Assembly: GCA_007694935.1 (NCBI GenBank)
Contig: REES01000058.1
Location: 1-43,564, forward strand
DNA from: Rhodospirillales bacterium
GTDB taxonomy: Bacteria > Pseudomonadota > Alphaproteobacteria > Rhodospirillales > Defluviicoccaceae
Direction: 5' to 3'
DNA length: 43,564 nucleotides
Shown here: positions 41,335 through 43,564 of the stretch, piece after piece
How positions within the stretch are numbered: the stretch's first letter is position 1
How the letters are laid out: every line of letters starts with the position of its first letter
Position numbers and translations under genes: made by a program
The notes under the pieces: generated by a model
What the model was told of the DNA's origin: nothing
Databases searched by the model: none
The model's input: the letters and a program-made list of their open reading frames with translations, nothing else

Positions 41335-42441
41335 ATGAAACAACTCCTCGCTTGTTTGGCGCTGCTGCCGCTGGTGGCGTGCGGCTGGGCCGAATGGCCG
41401 CCGCCGGGATCGCAGCGCCCGACCGTGGCTGCCCCGAGTGCCCCGGCGCTGCCTGCCGAAACGGGCCGTGCGTCCGATCGTGACGCAATGGAGATGCCGG
41501 CGGTCCCGGCGGAGCGGGTGGAGATGGCGGCGCTGCCGCCGATGGGGCCGGATTCCGTTGACCGGCGCCCGGACGCCGCACCGACCGGTGCGGGCGTGGT
41601 GACGGTCGGGCCGGGGGACACGGTGTTCTCCCTCGCCCGCGCGCACAACGTGACGCCGCAGGCGATCATCGAAGCCAACCGGCTGACTCCGCCGCACCAC
41701 CTCACCGTCGGCCAGCGGATCGTGCTGCCCACGGGCGGCGAGGGGGAGCATGTGGTCCAGCCGGGCGAAACCCTCTTCAGCATCGCCCGCGCGTACAACC
41801 TCGATGTCTACGACCTCGCCACCGCCAATGGCCTGGTGGCGCCCTACCGGGTGCAGGAAGGACAGCGGCTCCGGGTGCCAGGTGTCACCCCCGGCGGCGC
41901 CACGGCGGTCGCTGCGACGGTGCCCGCACCGGCTGCGGCGGTGCCCGCACCGGCTACGGCGACGGCGCCCGCCACGCCGGCTCCCGACCCCGCGCCGGCC
42001 ATCGCGCCCGCCGGGCTGCCGCCGACCGCACCGCTGCCCGCCCCGCCGGCCAGCGACGGCGGGTTCGCTTGGCCGCTGCAGGGCACGGTGATTGCCGGCT
42101 TCGGGCCCAAGGACCGCGGCCATCACAACGACGGCATCAACATCGCCGCTCCCCGCGGCACCCCGGTGCGGGCAGCCCAGAACGGCGTCGTCGCCTACGC
42201 CGGGAACGAGCTCCGGGCGTTCGGCAACCTGATCCTGATCCGCCATGCCGACGACTGGATCACCGCCTACGCCCACAACGAGGAACTGCTGGTCAGCCGC
42301 GGCGACACCGTGCGGAAGGGCCAGACGATCGCCAGGGTCGGCAGTTCGGGCAGCGTCAGCGAGCCGCAGCTTCACTTCCAGGTGCGCAAAGGCAAGCAGG
42401 CGGTGGACCCGGCGCGACACTTGCGCCCAGGCAGCACCTAG
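41335..42441 (+). CDS. NlpD-like lipoprotein with two LysM domains and a degenerate M23 domain
   Basis: 368 residues from ATG 41335. A lipoprotein signal MKQLLACLALLPLVACGW has the lipobox LVAC. Two LysM modules follow: VVTVGPGDTVFSLARAHNV and VVQPGETLFSIARAYNLDV, each about 45 residues, then a Pro/Ala linker with a 21-bp repeated unit (VPAPAAA, VPAPATA; 41918-41958). The M23/LytM domain is GHHNDGINIAAPRGTPVRA and PQLHFQVRKGKQAVDPA. The usual Asp of HxxxD reads Asn and the HLHFE motif reads QLHFQ, so zinc hydrolase activity is doubtful. Like NlpD it may activate an amidase at the septum. Confidence 0.9.
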   Translation: MKQLLACLALLPLVACGWAEWPPPGSQRPTVAAPSAPALPAETGRASDRDAMEMPAVPAERVEMAALPPMGPDSVDRRPDAAPTGAGVVTVGPGDTVFSLARAHNVTPQAIIEANRLTPPHHLTVGQRIVLPTGGEGEHVVQPGETLFSIARAYNLDVYDLATANGLVAPYRVQEGQRLRVPGVTPGGATAVAATVPAPAAAVPAPATATAPATPAPDPAPAIAPAGLPPTAPLPAPPASDGGFAWPLQGTVIAGFGPKDRGHHNDGINIAAPRGTPVRAAQNGVVAYAGNELRAFGNLILIRHADDWITAYAHNEELLVSRGDTVRKGQTIARVGSSGSVSEPQLHFQVRKGKQAVDPARHLRPGST

Positions 42442-42480
42442 GCCCCGACCAGTCGGCGGGGGCGCCGCTCTGCCGCGGCG

Positions 42481-43347
42481 TCAATCCAGCCGCTTCTCCA
42501 GTCGGCCGGCCAGATCCTGGATGTATTGCCAGGCGACCCGGCCGGACCGGGCGCCGCGGGTCACAGACCATGCCAGTGCCTCCTCCCGCAACGCCTCCGG
42601 TGCGATGGCGAGACCGTAGTGGCCGGCATAGCCAGCCACCATGGCGAGGTAGGTCGCCTGGTCGCAGGCATGGAAGCCGAGCCAGAGGCCGAACCGGTCC
42701 GACAGGGAAACCTTCTCCTCCACCGCTTCCGCCGGGTTGATGGCGGTGGAGCGCTCGTTCTCGATCATGTCGCGCGGCATGAGGTGGCGGCGGTTGGAGG
42801 TGGCGTAGAACAGCACCGTGTCCGGCCGGCCTTCGATTTCACCCTCGAGCACCGCTTTCAACGACTTGTAGGAGGCATCGCGGCCGTCGAACGACAGGTC
42901 GTCGCAGAACACCAGGCAGCGCCGGTCGTGGCCGCGCAGGACGTCCAGCAGCCGCGGCAGCGTCGGGACGTCCTCGCGGTGGATCTCGATCAGTGCCAGA
43001 GACCCCGGGAGTTCCGCCGTCACGTCTGCATGCACCGCCTTGACCAGGGAGCTCTTGCCGGTGCCGCGCGCCCCCCACAGGAGTGCGTTGTTGGCGGGCA
43101 GGCCGCGGGCGAAGCGCCGGGTGTTGTCCAGCAGGGTGGCGGCCTGCATCTCGATCCCACAGAGCAGCCCGAGCGGCACGCGGCTCACCCGCAGGACCGG
43201 CTGCAGCCATCCTTCGGGATGCCAGACGAACGCATCGGCGCCGATCGGTTGGGACTGATCACGCGGCGGCGGCGCGAGGCGTTCGAGCGCCTCGGCGGCA
43301 CGCTTGATCAGGGCGGTCAACGCACTATTTCTCGTAGCATCGGACAT
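42481..43347 (-). CDS. P-loop ATPase of the DUF815 family
   Basis: 288 residues. The Walker A motif is LLWGARGTGKSSLVKAVHA, Walker B CLVFCDDLSFDGRD, followed by a sensor-like TVLFYATSNRRHLMPRDMI and a C-terminal SDRFGLWLGFHACDQATYL lid. This AAA-like family is common next to the Sec genes in alphaproteobacteria, but its biochemical role is unknown to me. It is convergent with the NlpD-like gene (39 bases between) and divergent from yajC, with the promoter region of both in the 158-base gap. Confidence 0.88.
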   Translation of the reverse strand: MSDATRNSALTALIKRAAEALERLAPPPRDQSQPIGADAFVWHPEGWLQPVLRVSRVPLGLLCGIEMQAATLLDNTRRFARGLPANNALLWGARGTGKSSLVKAVHADVTAELPGSLALIEIHREDVPTLPRLLDVLRGHDRRCLVFCDDLSFDGRDASYKSLKAVLEGEIEGRPDTVLFYATSNRRHLMPRDMIENERSTAINPAEAVEEKVSLSDRFGLWLGFHACDQATYLAMVAGYAGHYGLAIAPEALREEALAWSVTRGARSGRVAWQYIQDLAGRLEKRLD

Positions 43348-43441
43348 AGGGTTATCCCTACCAGGTGGTGAAGCTGCGTCCCGATCGTCTCGGACACCGC
43401 GCCGCCGCCTACGGAATACGGTCAGAGCGAGGCGTTGGCGA

Positions 43442-43469
43442 TTGCAACCCTCGGCCGCCCAGGTATAAA
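43442..43469 (+). promoter_or_regulatory. Sigma-70-type promoter for yajC
   Basis: TTGCAA (43442-43447), 16 bases, TATAAA (43464-43469), about 36 bases before the yajC ATG. Both boxes are close to consensus; the spacer is one base short of ideal. Confidence 0.6.
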
Positions 43470-43505
43470 CCAGCGTCTTTCAGTCGCAACGTCCAGGAGT
43501 TGTCC

Positions 43506-43564
43506 ATGTTCATCTCGCCGGCCTTCGCACAGACGGGCGCGGCCGAAGGGCCGGGTTTGCTGGG
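43506..43564 (+). CDS. yajC: Preprotein translocase subunit YajC, N-terminal end (runs off the window)
   Basis: ATG 43506 follows AGGAG by six bases. The visible 19 codons read MFISPAFAQTGAAEGPGLL, the typical opening of alphaproteobacterial YajC (M-x-I-S-P-A-x-A-Q). The adjacent DUF815 ATPase on the other strand is the expected neighbour, and secD/secF usually follow. Too short for more. If correct, it is an accessory inner-membrane protein of the SecDF complex. Confidence 0.72.
   Translation, partial: MFISPAFAQTGAAEGPGLL

Overview
This 43.6-kb window looks like chromosome from a GC-rich alphaproteobacterium, most likely of the Rhodospirillales. The evidence is gene content and order: a ChvI/ChvG two-component pair running directly into hprK, rapZ, a mannose-type EIIA, HPr and an Enzyme I; the serS-surE-pcm-nlpD block reaching yajC; lolA behind ftsK; and a CarD / seven-iron ferredoxin / S4 / SUV3-like helicase cluster. 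Nearly all of it is densely packed, with ATGA, GTGA and TTGA start/stop overlaps. I cannot name the genus. I saw no rRNA, tRNA, insertion sequence, phage gene or CRISPR array.

Layout. (1) 1-10378, almost all minus strand: a cell-surface polysaccharide locus with an ABC-2 exporter (Wzm, Wzt with a C-terminal glycan-binding domain), two GT2-type and several GT4-type glycosyltransferases, and four methyltransferases including one FkbM type. It is mosaic: GC drops sharply several times, twice inside a gene. One complete GT4 gene (2269-3354) sits in the opposite orientation next to the cut-off C-terminal end of another GT4 gene (2047-2250). (2) 10618-16560, minus: a 2-aminoethylphosphonate uptake and breakdown operon (PhnS, PhnT, fused permease, flavin oxidoreductase, PhnX), with a perfect palindrome upstream of phnS. 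(3) 17164-20490, plus: ftsK and lolA, then a multi-hairpin 3' region ending in a clear intrinsic terminator. (4) 20504-21893: an OmpR-type response regulator and a small apparently iron-regulated divergent unit: a Fur-like dyad, a frameshifted hemP-like remnant with its own terminator, and a 60-residue ORF.

(5) 22189-29050, plus: chvI-chvG-hprK-rapZ-EIIA-HPr-EI plus one unrecognised gene, a regulatory phosphotransferase system with no sugar permease here. (6) 29079-35774, minus: pcm, SUV3-like helicase, S4 protein, TerB-like protein, FdxA, CarD, a degenerate phosphatase-fold protein and an ABM-like protein. (7) 35875-42441, plus: YbhB-like protein, htpG, serS, surE, a second pcm and an NlpD-like lipoprotein. 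(8) A minus-strand P-loop ATPase (DUF815 type) and, divergently, the start of yajC at the right edge.

How it fits together: region 1 would build and export a methyl-decorated glycan; region 2 supplies phosphorus from an aminophosphonate; region 5 links envelope sensing (ChvG/ChvI) to phosphotransferase signalling; the rest is housekeeping. The least explained parts are the iron-box unit at 21335-21893, the structured RNA-like tail of lolA, the palindromes at 16620 and 10583, and the rearranged glycosyltransferase junction.
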